This document shows positions 25,897 to 34,704 of a stretch of DNA of 64,000 bases, in pieces (within the stretch, counting starts at the first letter, position 1; the number at the start of each line of letters is the position of its first letter). A program made the position numbers and the translations under genes. Below the pieces are notes generated by a model. The model did no database searches. It had not been told where the DNA came from and saw nothing but the letters and a program-made list of their open reading frames with translations. This DNA is from Candidatus Proximibacter danicus (GTDB lineage Bacteria > Pseudomonadota > Gammaproteobacteria > Burkholderiales > Rhodocyclaceae). The stretch covers positions 62,001 through 126,000 of the forward strand of contig JADJUC010000005.1 of assembly GCA_016710885.1 (NCBI GenBank). Direction: 5' to 3'.

Positions 25897-26502
25897 TTAC
25901 CGCTCCAGCGCGCGCTCCAGTTCGACATGGGTGCTGGCATCGCCATGCAGCAGGCAGAGTACGCCTGGCGGCAATTCGGCACGCCCAGACAGTTCGGCGA
26001 GTGCGAATACGGCCGATGGCGCCCTGGCATCGGAGAGCACCACAGCGGTATCGCCAGCCGTCCACGCCCGGGCAAGACCCTCAGCCACGGAGGCCAGCGG
26101 ATCGACGGCATTGCTGAAAACCGCCTGTACGCTACTCCCGCCACTGGCACACGAAGCTTCGCGCAGTGCGGCAACGGCACGCACAACTTCGTCGCGCGCG
26201 GCCTCGATCCCCTTGCCGGTTTCACGGGCGATCAGCTTGGCAAAATCGCCGCCAAACTGATCGAGCAACGCGGCCAGATCCCCCAGTCGCTTTTCGCGCA
26301 GCATGAGGTCTTCAGCCCAGGCGGACTGCGCTTCGCGCGCAGACACCAGTGCCCGTTCGACCTCATCGGCGCCGCAGCGGGGAACACGGTAGTTCACCGT
26401 GCTATCGGCATCACGAATGTCGATGAAGGTCTCAAAGACGGTGAAGTAGGCGTGGCCGTTGATCCAGAGGGGAATGGCAGGAATGCCGTCGTCCAGTTTC
26501 AT
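25897..26502 (-). CDS. Half-length aldehyde dehydrogenase-like protein
   Basis: A 201-aa protein matching only the N-terminal part of the aldehyde dehydrogenase superfamily (RETGKGIEAARDEVVRAVAA and SAVFALAELSGRAELPPGVL). Full ALDHs are about 480-500 aa; the catalytic Cys/Glu domain is absent and there is no remnant downstream, because the next gene begins after three bases. It may have kept a binding or structural role, or be a stable truncation. Start MKLDDGIPAIPLW at 26502 with GGAAAG upstream. Probably controlled by the divergent IclR-family gene. Confidence 0.7.
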   Translation of the reverse strand: MKLDDGIPAIPLWINGHAYFTVFETFIDIRDADSTVNYRVPRCGADEVERALVSAREAQSAWAEDLMLREKRLGDLAALLDQFGGDFAKLIARETGKGIEAARDEVVRAVAALREASCASGGSSVQAVFSNAVDPLASVAEGLARAWTAGDTAVVLSDARAPSAVFALAELSGRAELPPGVLCLLHGDASTHVELERALER

Positions 26503-26794
26503 GCTTTGCTTCTTTCCTGTTGATGTTTGTACATTTCGCGGAAGGTCTGCCCCGGCGGAACGCTGAATTTCGCAATCGCGACCAGCAAGCAGGCGGATCG
26601 CCGCAAAACCGGTGCTCTGGCACATCAAATCGACAAAACGGGGACGAAGAGCGCGACTTTCATCAATTCGCATTGTGAAATGGTAAGATGCGGCAGCGCA
26701 ACAACACACCGGATGGTGAAATTGACGCAAGGCGCAATTATAGTGGCAACGCCGCGCTGCACCCCGGAAAACCAGAAGATTAGATGAGAACCTC

Positions 26795-27571
26795 ATGGCA
26801 GAACAGCAGGAAAACAAGAATTCAATCCAGGTCATCGAGCGCATGATGTCGCTCCTCGATGTGCTGGCTGACTCCCCCGAGCCGGTCGCACTGAAGCACC
26901 TAGCGCAGGCGACCGGCCTGCACCCTTCAACGACACACCGCATCCTCGCCTCGATGACCAGCTCCCGCTTGGTCGAGCGCCACGATGCGGGCTCGTACCG
27001 CCTCGGCATCCGCCTGCTGGAACTGGGCAATCTGGTCAAATCGCGACTCAATATCCGTGACATTGCCAGCCCTTACATGCAGACCTTGCACGAGCGCATC
27101 GGCGAAGCCATCAACCTCGGCATCCGCCATGAAGACGAAATCGTTTATATCGAACGCACCTCCAGTGGCCGCTCGCTGGTTCGCGTGGTCTATCTGGTCG
27201 GGGGGCGCGCGCCTTTGCACTTGACCTCGGTCGGCAAGCTTTTCCTCGCCGAGGACGGCCCGGAGAAAATTCGCGCCTATGCCAAGCGCACCGGCCTGCC
27301 CGGCAAAACACCGGCCTCGCTGACCTCCTTGCCCGCTTTGGAAAAGGAACTGGACAAGATTCGCCGGCATGCCGTGGCGTTCGATAACGAGGAAGCCGAA
27401 CTGGGGCTGAAGTGTGTAGCGGCGCCAATTTACGATGACGAAGGACGGCTGGTCGCTGGCCTGTCGGTTTCCGCACCGGTTGATCGCCACAAACCGGATT
27501 GGGTCGATCTGGTGAAGGCTACCGCCGTCGAGATTTCCCACGCTATCGGCTACGTCCAGCCAGCGCGGTAG
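26795..27571 (+). CDS. IclR-family transcriptional regulator
   Basis: 258 aa. An N-terminal winged helix (SIQVIERMMSLLDVLADSPE, recognition helix in TGLHPSTTHRILASM) precedes the effector-binding GAF-like IclR domain (about 90-255: ERTSSGRSLVRVVYLVGGRA, VDRHKPDWVDLVKA). IclR proteins control aromatic, glyoxylate and related catabolic genes. Divergent from the ALDH-like/2-hydroxyacid dehydrogenase/permease operon with 292 bases between, the likely target; no palindrome is clear enough to call an operator. Confidence 0.92.
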   Translation: MAEQQENKNSIQVIERMMSLLDVLADSPEPVALKHLAQATGLHPSTTHRILASMTSSRLVERHDAGSYRLGIRLLELGNLVKSRLNIRDIASPYMQTLHERIGEAINLGIRHEDEIVYIERTSSGRSLVRVVYLVGGRAPLHLTSVGKLFLAEDGPEKIRAYAKRTGLPGKTPASLTSLPALEKELDKIRRHAVAFDNEEAELGLKCVAAPIYDDEGRLVAGLSVSAPVDRHKPDWVDLVKATAVEISHAIGYVQPAR

Positions 27572-27586
27572 CCTTCGGGCAATAAA

Positions 27587-27619
27587 AAAGCCGCGACGGC
27601 ATCTTCCGGTCGCGGCTTT
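27587..27619. terminator. Bidirectional terminator between iclR-type gene and pbpG
   Basis: Perfect 11-base stem AAAGCCGCGAC/GTCGCGGCTTT with A-run before and T-run after, serving both convergent genes. Confidence 0.85.
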
Positions 27620-27636
27620 ATTTCGGCCCGAAAAAC

Positions 27637-28620
27637 TCAGACGTCGCGATCCTTCCGGCCGTTGGATGCCTGTGTCGACTCCATCCAGCGCTTGATGCGA
27701 TTGGCGTCGCCAATGCGCGTCAGCTTGCCGGCCGAATCGAGCAGAACAATGACCACCGGCTTATCGGCAAGGCGCGCCTGCATCACCAGGCACTTGCCGG
27801 CTTCGTGAATGAAGCCGGTTTTCGATAGACCGATGTCCCAGCTCGGGCTCTTTACCAACTGGTTGGTGTTGCGGTAGTCCATCGCACGGCCACTGACGTC
27901 GACATGCGCGTCGCCAGTCGTTGAAAATTCGCGGATCAGCGGATAACGATGGGCGGCGACAACCATGCGGGCCAGATCCTTGGCCGTAGACACGTTGTTG
28001 CTCGACAGACCGGTCGGGTCTTCAAAGTGGGTATTGAACATGCCGAGCTCGGCCGCCTTGCGGTTCATCGCCGTAATGAACGCCGGCATGCCCCCCGGGT
28101 AGTGGCGGGCGAGTGCGTGCGTGGCGCGGTTTTCGGACGACATCAGCGAAATCAGCAGCGCATCTTCGCGTGTCATCACGGACCCGACGTGCAACCGTGA
28201 ACGGCTGCCGCGCAGATAATCGACGTCTTCGTCGGAAACGCTGATCGGCGATTCCAGGTTCGGCACCGAATCAAGTACGACCATCGCCGACATCAGCTTG
28301 GTGATTGAAGCGATGGGAACGACAACGTCTGCGTTCTTCTGATAGATCGGGTCGCCACCGCCCTGCTCGACAACGATGGCGGCGCTGGAAGCGACGGCGA
28401 GGCTGCGAGTGGCCTGCCATTGCTCAACGGGCGTTGCGGTAACCTTGCGCGGCTTGGCCGGCGCTTTGGTAACAGGTTTTGACTTTCCAGCGGCCTTGGT
28501 TTTCTTGGCGCTGGCATCTTTATTGGTACTGCCACTGGCGGCATGAGCGCTTGCGACGGCAAGGCTGCCGATGCTGATAAGGACTCCCAGCGTCAGTGCG
28601 GAAAACAACTTGGCCCGCAT
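27637..28620 (-). CDS. pbpG: D-Ala-D-Ala endopeptidase, PBP7/8 type
   Basis: A 327-aa periplasmic penicillin-binding serine peptidase that trims peptidoglycan cross-links. It begins with a signal peptide (MRAKLFSALTLGVLISIGSL...ASAHA) and a Lys/Ala/Pro linker (about 30-65). The catalytic motifs are in order: S-x-x-K in ASITKLMSAMV, S-x-N in LMSSENRATHAL, and K-T-G in GLSKTGFIHEAGKC. The start at 28620 is set by GGAGGG seven bases upstream; a longer ORF start is not needed. Confidence 0.93.
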   Translation of the reverse strand: MRAKLFSALTLGVLISIGSLAVASAHAASGSTNKDASAKKTKAAGKSKPVTKAPAKPRKVTATPVEQWQATRSLAVASSAAIVVEQGGGDPIYQKNADVVVPIASITKLMSAMVVLDSVPNLESPISVSDEDVDYLRGSRSRLHVGSVMTREDALLISLMSSENRATHALARHYPGGMPAFITAMNRKAAELGMFNTHFEDPTGLSSNNVSTAKDLARMVVAAHRYPLIREFSTTGDAHVDVSGRAMDYRNTNQLVKSPSWDIGLSKTGFIHEAGKCLVMQARLADKPVVIVLLDSAGKLTRIGDANRIKRWMESTQASNGRKDRDV

Positions 28621-28729
28621 CCGGCGTCCCTCCATGTCATAAATTGGTAACGGATTTTACGTCAGTTTACTCTGAAACTTAATAACCTTGTAGAAATAAA
28701 GGGATATCGCAAACACCTAAGACACAACC

Positions 28730-29869
28730 TCAAATATCAAGGAAGGCACGAACTTCGTCGCGACGCGCTTCGGTATCCCGATAACCCAGCTCGATCAAGG
28801 CGCGGGTATAGGGCGGCTCGAACAGCAGGTAGCTGGTCAAGGCGCCACCGGCGCGATTCATCGCGCCAATGCCGCGCAGCAATAACCGGACGGAGCGGGG
28901 CAAGGCGCGGGCATGCCTCGCGGCGAGATAGTCCAGCCGTTCGGAAGGGGCGATGACAAGCGTCTCGATCGGCCGAAGCGACATGCCGGTGTCTTGCTTG
29001 ACCTCCTCCGGAATGACTGAAAGCGTGCGGTTGATACGCTGCATGCGCTCGATATCCACAGCCAGTCCGTCAAGGAAAATCGACGACAGGGCATGACCCG
29101 CAACCTGTGCCAGGGTCGGATAGGCATTGCCGCGCTGGCGCTCGGGTTTTTCGGACATTCGTCCGGCGCCGATCACCAGGATTTTTTCAGCGCCAAGGTG
29201 AATCGCAGGGGAAACCGGGGCCAGTTGGCGCATGGAGCCGTCGCCGAACCATTCGCGATGCAGGCGGATGGCGGGAAATACGAAAGGAATGGCGGCCGAT
29301 GCCATCAAATGTTCGACTGTCAGGCGGTCGCGACTGCCGAAGCGGTGCGTGCGAACCCATGCCTCGACCTCGGCGCGTGCCTGGAAAAAACTGACGCTGT
29401 GGCCACTGGTATAGCCCGATGCCGTGATCGACACTGCGCTCAACGAGCCATTGGCAATGCTCCGGTCGATATTTGAAAAATCGAGGCGACGAGTCAGCAG
29501 TTGCCGCAAGGGGTCGTTGTCGAGCAACGAGCGTGGGCTGCTGCGAATGAACCAGCCGAGCATGAACGAGGAAAGCCAGTGTGCTCCGGACTTGGCAACA
29601 CCGATCGGGTCGGAACGATAGACATCGCGGGCGCGCATATTGCGCCAGACATCGTTCATGGTTTCGACCGCGCCGCGAAAATTATCGGCGTTGCAGGCCA
29701 GCGTTGCGGCGTTGATGGCCCCGGCCGAGGTGCCACAGAGAATCGGGAAAGGGTTGACCGTGGAATCCGGCAGCATCTCGCTGATAGCAGTCAGCACGCC
29801 GGCCTGATAGGCGGCGCGGGCACCGCCTCCCGGCAGAACAAGCGCAGTACGGGTGTTGTAGAAGCTCAT
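28730..29869 (-). CDS. Patatin-like phospholipase
   Basis: 379 aa. Glycine-rich oxyanion-hole motif LVLPGGGARAAYQAGVL near the N-terminus, nucleophile elbow GTSAGA, and the catalytic Asp in FGDGSMRQLAP define the Ser-Asp dyad of patatin hydrolases. A DUF3336-like C-terminal extension (AARHARALPRSVRLLLRGIG) follows. No signal peptide; probably acts on membrane phospholipids from the cytosolic face. ATG 29869 is used; a TTG nine bases upstream is in frame. Stands alone between pbpG and maeB on the same strand. Confidence 0.9.
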   Translation of the reverse strand: MSFYNTRTALVLPGGGARAAYQAGVLTAISEMLPDSTVNPFPILCGTSAGAINAATLACNADNFRGAVETMNDVWRNMRARDVYRSDPIGVAKSGAHWLSSFMLGWFIRSSPRSLLDNDPLRQLLTRRLDFSNIDRSIANGSLSAVSITASGYTSGHSVSFFQARAEVEAWVRTHRFGSRDRLTVEHLMASAAIPFVFPAIRLHREWFGDGSMRQLAPVSPAIHLGAEKILVIGAGRMSEKPERQRGNAYPTLAQVAGHALSSIFLDGLAVDIERMQRINRTLSVIPEEVKQDTGMSLRPIETLVIAPSERLDYLAARHARALPRSVRLLLRGIGAMNRAGGALTSYLLFEPPYTRALIELGYRDTEARRDEVRAFLDI

Positions 29870-29959
29870 GCCGGACAACCGGTTATTGGGTTGCCCGGCA
29901 TCATAGCCGGAGTGTGCGGAAACGCCACGCTGCGCCGCGGCAATTGCCCCTTCGAACGA

Positions 29960-32245
29960 CTATGGCTGCCCAGCGTCAACCACCGTCAGCGCCGTCATGT
30001 TGACGATGCGGCGAACGGTCGCTGTCGGCGTCAGGATATGCACCGGCTGCGCCGTACCGAGCAGGATCGGCCCGACCGTGAGGTTGTCGCCGGCCGCCAC
30101 CTTGAGCAGGTTGAACGAGATATTGGCGGCATCCAGCGTCGGCATGACCAGCAGGTTGGCCTGCCCCTTGAGGCGGGAGTTGGGAAAGGTCTGCTGGCGG
30201 ATCTGCTCGTCGAGCGCGGCATCGCCATGCATTTCCCCTTCGACTTCCAGTTGCGGCGCACGCTCGTTCAACAGGCGCAGCACCTCGCGCATTTTCTGCG
30301 CCGTCGGTGAGTCCTGCGAACCGAAGGAGGAGTGCGAGAGCAGCGCCACCTTGGGCTGGATACCGAAGCGACGGATTTCCTCAGCCGCTTCCAGCGTCAT
30401 GTCGGCCAGTTGATCAGCACTTGGATCGTAGTTCACATAGGTGTCGGCAACGAATACGGTGCGGCCCGGCAGCATCAGCAGATTCATCGTCGAATAGTTG
30501 CGCACCCCGGGCGCGTTGCCGATCACGTTCTGCACATACTCACGGTGCAGGTCGTGGCGACCAAAGGTGCCGCAGATCAGGCCATCGGCATGACCAAGGC
30601 GAACCATCAGCGCGCCGTAGAGCGTAGCGCGGCGGCGAATTTCACGGCGGGCGTAGTCGGGAGCGACACCTTTGCGCTCCATCAGGCGGTGGTATTCCGT
30701 CCAGTACTGTTCGAAGTGCTCGTCGAAGAAAGTACAGTTGTCGTGATACACGACATCGAAATCAACGCCGGGGCGAATGCGCAAGCCAGCCGATTCGATC
30801 TTGCGCGCCATTTCATCTTCGCGGCCGATCAGGATCGGGCGACAAATACCCTCGTCGAGCGCCACCTGGATGGCGCGCAGCACGCGCTCGTCCTCACCCT
30901 CGGCGAAGACGATGCGCTTCGGATTGCGCTTGGCCTGCGAGAACACTGGCCGCATGATCAGGCCGGAGTGATAGACAAATTCGTTGAGGCTCTGGATGTA
31001 GGCGTCAAAATCCTTGATCGGGCGCGTGGCAACGCCGGAGTCCATGCCGGCCTGAGCCACGGCCGGTGCGATCTTGACGATCAGGCGCGGATCAAAAGGC
31101 TTGGGGATCAGGTATTCGGGGCCAAAGCCGGTGACCTTTTCGCCGTAGGCCGAGGCCACGATGTCGGACTGCTCGGCGCGCGCCAGTTCGGCGATAGCCT
31201 TGACCGCCGCCAGCTTCATTTCCTCGGTGATGGTCGTTGCGCCAACGTCGAGCGCACCGCGGAAAATGAAGGGGAAGCAGAGGACGTTATTGACCTGGTT
31301 CGGGTAGTCGGAACGACCAGTACAGATGATCGCATCGTCACGAACCGCTTTCACGTCTTCTGGCAGAATCTCTGGACTGGGGTTGGCCAGCGCCAGGATC
31401 AGCGGCCGCGCCGCCATCTTCGCCGCCATCTCCTTCTTCATCACGCCGCCGGCCGACAAACCGAGGAACACGTCTGCATCGGCGATGACTTCGCCCAGCG
31501 TGCGTGCATCGGTCTTCTTGGCGTAGCGCGCCTTGATCTCGTCCATTTCTTCGACGCGACCTTCGTAGACCACCCCCTTGATGTCGGTGACCCAGATGTT
31601 CTCGACCGGGATACCCAGCATCACCAGCAGATCAAGGCAGGCCAGCGCCGCCGCACCGGCACCGGATGTCACCAGTTTGATCTTCTTGAGATCCTTGCCG
31701 AGATAGGTCAGGCCATTAAGGACGGCGGCACCGACGACGATTGCCGTACCGTGCTGATCGTCATGGAAGACGGGGATTTTCATCCGCTCGCGCAGTTTTT
31801 TCTCGATGTAAAAACATTCCGGCGCCTTGATATCCTCAAGGTTGATGCCGCCAAAGGTCGGCTCGAGCGCGGCGATCATGTCGATCAACTTGTCGGGATC
31901 ACGCTCTTCGATTTCCAGATCGAAGACATCAATGTTGGCAAATTTCTTGAACAGGACGCCCTTGCCTTCCATTACCGGTTTCGCAGCCAGCGGCCCGATG
32001 TTCCCGAGGCCAAGCACGGCCGTACCGTTGGTAATGACGCCGACCAGATTGGCGCGTGAGGTCAGCGTGCTGACTTCGGCCGGATCGGCAACAATTTCCT
32101 CGCAGGCGGCAGCAACACCGGGAGAGTAGGCCATGGACAGGTCATACTGGTTAGTCAGCTGCTTGGTCGGGGTGACCGCGATCTTTCCCGGTTTCGGCAT
32201 GCGATGGTAGTAAAGGGCGGCTGTGCGAAGCTGATCTTTGTCCAT
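29960..32245 (-). CDS. maeB: NADP-dependent malic enzyme with phosphotransacetylase-like domain
   Basis: 761 aa, the standard length of MaeB. The N-terminal 430 residues are a malic enzyme (YSPGVAAACEEI, Rossmann LVTSGAGAAALACLDLLV, IICTGRSDYPNQVNNVL), and the C-terminal 320 a phosphate acetyltransferase-like domain that is regulatory in known MaeB proteins (RIVFAEGEDERVLRAIQVAL, ADGLICGTFGRHDLH). It decarboxylates malate to pyruvate, making NADPH. Start set by AGAGGTG and a good promoter. Divergent from pckG, so the two gluconeogenic/anaplerotic exits from C4 acids share one control region. Confidence 0.96.
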   Translation of the reverse strand: MDKDQLRTAALYYHRMPKPGKIAVTPTKQLTNQYDLSMAYSPGVAAACEEIVADPAEVSTLTSRANLVGVITNGTAVLGLGNIGPLAAKPVMEGKGVLFKKFANIDVFDLEIEERDPDKLIDMIAALEPTFGGINLEDIKAPECFYIEKKLRERMKIPVFHDDQHGTAIVVGAAVLNGLTYLGKDLKKIKLVTSGAGAAALACLDLLVMLGIPVENIWVTDIKGVVYEGRVEEMDEIKARYAKKTDARTLGEVIADADVFLGLSAGGVMKKEMAAKMAARPLILALANPSPEILPEDVKAVRDDAIICTGRSDYPNQVNNVLCFPFIFRGALDVGATTITEEMKLAAVKAIAELARAEQSDIVASAYGEKVTGFGPEYLIPKPFDPRLIVKIAPAVAQAGMDSGVATRPIKDFDAYIQSLNEFVYHSGLIMRPVFSQAKRNPKRIVFAEGEDERVLRAIQVALDEGICRPILIGREDEMARKIESAGLRIRPGVDFDVVYHDNCTFFDEHFEQYWTEYHRLMERKGVAPDYARREIRRRATLYGALMVRLGHADGLICGTFGRHDLHREYVQNVIGNAPGVRNYSTMNLLMLPGRTVFVADTYVNYDPSADQLADMTLEAAEEIRRFGIQPKVALLSHSSFGSQDSPTAQKMREVLRLLNERAPQLEVEGEMHGDAALDEQIRQQTFPNSRLKGQANLLVMPTLDAANISFNLLKVAAGDNLTVGPILLGTAQPVHILTPTATVRRIVNMTALTVVDAGQP

Positions 32246-32271
32246 GAAACACCTCTTGTGCGTAATTCATA

Positions 32272-32299
32272 ATTATAGGGCACAAACGGGGGGTGTCGA
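32272..32299 (-). promoter_or_regulatory. Promoter of maeB
   Basis: Minus strand TCGACA (32299-32294), 16-base spacer, TATAAT (32277-32272), 27 bases before the maeB ATG. Confidence 0.6.
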
Positions 32300-32649
32300 C
32301 AATTGGGGATTTCCACAGGCAAAGCCTCCCAAATGTCAGACAACCGGATCTTTTTAAAAATGCTAAAACCCTGATAGTTCAAGGCTTTGGCATAGTACGG
32401 ACGGGCTTTATGCGCGCCCCGGCTTGTGTCATAATTACGGGTTCCTGCTGTTTTAAACCTTTAAACAAGATTTTCGCGCCGCGCCATAAACGCCGAGCAT
32501 GATCGCCCCACCCAAAAAGCGCTGGGCAACCCCTTTGCCTGCCGCGACCGACGCCCTCCGCGCCAACATCCTTCCGGATGCCGGCCAACTCAGCGTGCGC
32601 CGCGCCTCGGTAGTTTCCGTTTTCAAGTTCTTCCTTTGAGAGCATCGCC
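32300..32649 (+). other. Leader region of pckG with a possible small ORF
   Basis: The 404-base gap between maeB and pckG. Beyond the maeB promoter it contains an AT-rich tract (32447-32475, with repeated TTTAAAC) and a 46-codon frame at 32499-32639 (MIAPPKKRWATPLPAATDAL) ending 10 bases before pckG. The frame has no good ribosome site or homology, so it is only a candidate leader peptide. Confidence 0.3.
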
Positions 32650-34491
32650 ATGAGCCAACCCGTACCGCTGAACGCCCCCGCCTACGTTAAACACGAAGGC
32701 CTGAAAAAATGGGTCGCCGAAATCGCCGCCCTGACCGAACCGGACCGCATCTACTGGGCCGATGGTTCTCAGGAAGAATACGATCGCCTCTGCGCCGAGA
32801 TGGTCCAGGCCGGCATGCTGATCAAGCTCAACGAAGCGAAGCGCAAGAATTCCTACCTCGCCTGGTCCGACCCCTCGGACGTCGCCCGCGTCGAAGACCG
32901 CACCTTCATCTGCTCGCAGAACAAGGACGACGCCGGCCCGACCAACAACTGGGAAGAGCCGGCAGAAATGCGCCAGACCCTGAACGGTCTGTTCAAGGGC
33001 TGCATGCACGGTCGCACCATGTACGTCGTGCCGTTCTCGATGGGTCCGCTCGGTTCGCCGATCGCCCACATCGGCATCGAGATTTCCGACAGCCCCTACG
33101 TCGTGGTCAACATGCGTACGATGACCCGCATGGGCGCCAAGGTGTTCGACGTGCTCGGCACCGACGGCGAATACGTGCCCTGCGTGCACTCGATCGGCGC
33201 CCCGCTCGGCCCCAACGAGAAGGACTCGCGCTGGCCGTGCAACCCGGACACCAAGTACATCGTGCACTACCCGGAAACCCGCGAGATCTGGTCCTACGGT
33301 TCGGGCTACGGCGGCAACGCCCTGCTCGGCAAGAAGTGCTTCGCGCTGCGCATCGCCTCCAACATGGCGCGCGACGAAGGCTGGCTGGCCGAGCACATGC
33401 TGATCCTCGGCGTCGAATCGCCCGAAGGCGAGAAGACCTACGTCGCCGCCGCCTTCCCCTCGGCCTGCGGCAAGACCAACTTCGCCATGCTGATCCCGCC
33501 CAAGTCCTTCGACGGCTGGAAGATCACCACCGTCGGCGACGACATCGCCTGGATCAAGCCCGGCCCGGACGGCAAGTTCCGCGCCATCAACCCCGAAGCC
33601 GGCTTCTTCGGCGTCGCCCCGGGCACCAGCGAAAAGACCAACTTCAACGCCATGGCGACGTTGAAGGAAAACATCATCTTCACCAACGTCGCGCTGACCG
33701 ACGACGGCGATGTGTGGTGGGAGGGCATGTCCAAGGAAGCGCCTGCCCACTGCATCGACTGGCAAGGCAAGGATTGGACGCCGGAACTGGCGAAGGAAAC
33801 CGGCCGCAAGGCGGCACACCCGAACTCGCGCTTCACTGCCCCGGCCCATCAGTGCCCCTCCGTTGATGAAAAGTGGGAAGACCCGCAAGGCGTGCCGATC
33901 TCGGCTTTCATTTTCGGCGGCCGCCGCGCCACCACCGTGCCGCTGGTGTACCAGGCCTTCAACTGGAACTTCGGCGTCTACATGGCCGCCACCCTCGGCT
34001 CGGAAACCACCGCCGCCGCCTTCGGCGCGCAGGGTGTGGTGCGTCGCGACCCGTTCGCCATGCTGCCCTTCTGCGGCTACCACATGGGCGATTACTTCAA
34101 CCACTGGCTGAAAATGGGCCACGCTGTCGACCAGGCGCCGGGCATTTTCTGCGTGAACTGGTTCCGCATGGACGAGAAGGGCGAATTCATGTGGCCGGGC
34201 TTCGGCGAAAACATGCGCGTCCTCAAGTGGATCGTCGACCGCGTCCGCGGCCGCGTTGCTGCGAAGGAAACCGCACTCGGCTGGATGCCGAACTTCGAGG
34301 ATATCGACTGGGCCGACCTGGGTATCACCAAGGCCGAGTTCGAGGCACTGACCAAGGTTGACGCCGATGCCTGGAAGTCAGAACTGGCGGGCCACAAGGA
34401 GTGGTTCGACAAACTTGGCGAAAAGCTGCCGAGGCAACTGACGCTGAAGCGCGAACTGTTCGAGATGAGCATCTTCCGCAGCGCGGCCTGA
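32650..34491 (+). CDS. pckG: Phosphoenolpyruvate carboxykinase, GTP type
   Basis: 613 aa. Converts oxaloacetate plus GTP to PEP, the first step of gluconeogenesis. The kinase-1a P-loop FPSACGKTNFAML (near residue 270) carries the reactive cysteine specific to the GTP class, and kinase-2 motif GDDIAWIKPG follows; the C-terminus holds the nucleotide-binding NWFRMDEKGEFMWPGFGEN. Codon use is very biased to C-ending codons, suggesting high expression. Ribosome site weak (GAGAG). Opposite maeB, forming the PEP/pyruvate-C4 node. Confidence 0.97.
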   Translation: MSQPVPLNAPAYVKHEGLKKWVAEIAALTEPDRIYWADGSQEEYDRLCAEMVQAGMLIKLNEAKRKNSYLAWSDPSDVARVEDRTFICSQNKDDAGPTNNWEEPAEMRQTLNGLFKGCMHGRTMYVVPFSMGPLGSPIAHIGIEISDSPYVVVNMRTMTRMGAKVFDVLGTDGEYVPCVHSIGAPLGPNEKDSRWPCNPDTKYIVHYPETREIWSYGSGYGGNALLGKKCFALRIASNMARDEGWLAEHMLILGVESPEGEKTYVAAAFPSACGKTNFAMLIPPKSFDGWKITTVGDDIAWIKPGPDGKFRAINPEAGFFGVAPGTSEKTNFNAMATLKENIIFTNVALTDDGDVWWEGMSKEAPAHCIDWQGKDWTPELAKETGRKAAHPNSRFTAPAHQCPSVDEKWEDPQGVPISAFIFGGRRATTVPLVYQAFNWNFGVYMAATLGSETTAAAFGAQGVVRRDPFAMLPFCGYHMGDYFNHWLKMGHAVDQAPGIFCVNWFRMDEKGEFMWPGFGENMRVLKWIVDRVRGRVAAKETALGWMPNFEDIDWADLGITKAEFEALTKVDADAWKSELAGHKEWFDKLGEKLPRQLTLKRELFEMSIFRSAA

Positions 34492-34598
34492 GCGAAGCGA
34501 CAGCTTTGCGAGGCGAAGGGGCCTATGGCTCAAGTACTCTCGGGGAGCGCCTGAGCGAAGCGAAGCTTCGCGAAGAAGTGCCCTCGGGGTGCGCCTGA
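34487..34598 (+). repeat. Imperfect triplicated repeat after pckG
   Basis: The end of pckG, GCC-TGA-GCGAAGCGA, is repeated at about 34549-34562 and its first part again at 34593-34598, each later copy preceded by CTCGGGG(A/T)GC. The copies contain the self-complementary CTTCGCGAAG. It looks like duplication of the gene's last bases and trailer. Confidence 0.6.
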
Positions 34599-34635
34599 TT
34601 TCAGCCAAGTTGTCTGCAAGTTCGCTGTAAACTGC

Positions 34636-34659
34636 AAAGGCCGCCTCAGGGCGGCCTTT
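34636..34659 (+). terminator. Terminator of pckG
   Basis: Perfect 10-base stem AAAGGCCGCC/GGCGGCCTTT with a TCAG loop; short T-run. Confidence 0.8.
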
Positions 34660-34704
34660 GCTTTGGGCCAGTTCCCTTTTGCGCCCCCTCCCGGAGACCT
34701 GTCG

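Noticed and set aside
30332..32059. 575-aa plus-strand ORF
   Set aside because: Antisense to maeB with no homology.
32499..32639. 46-codon leader ORF before pckG
   Set aside because: No ribosome site or conserved feature; kept only as a possibility in the intergenic note.
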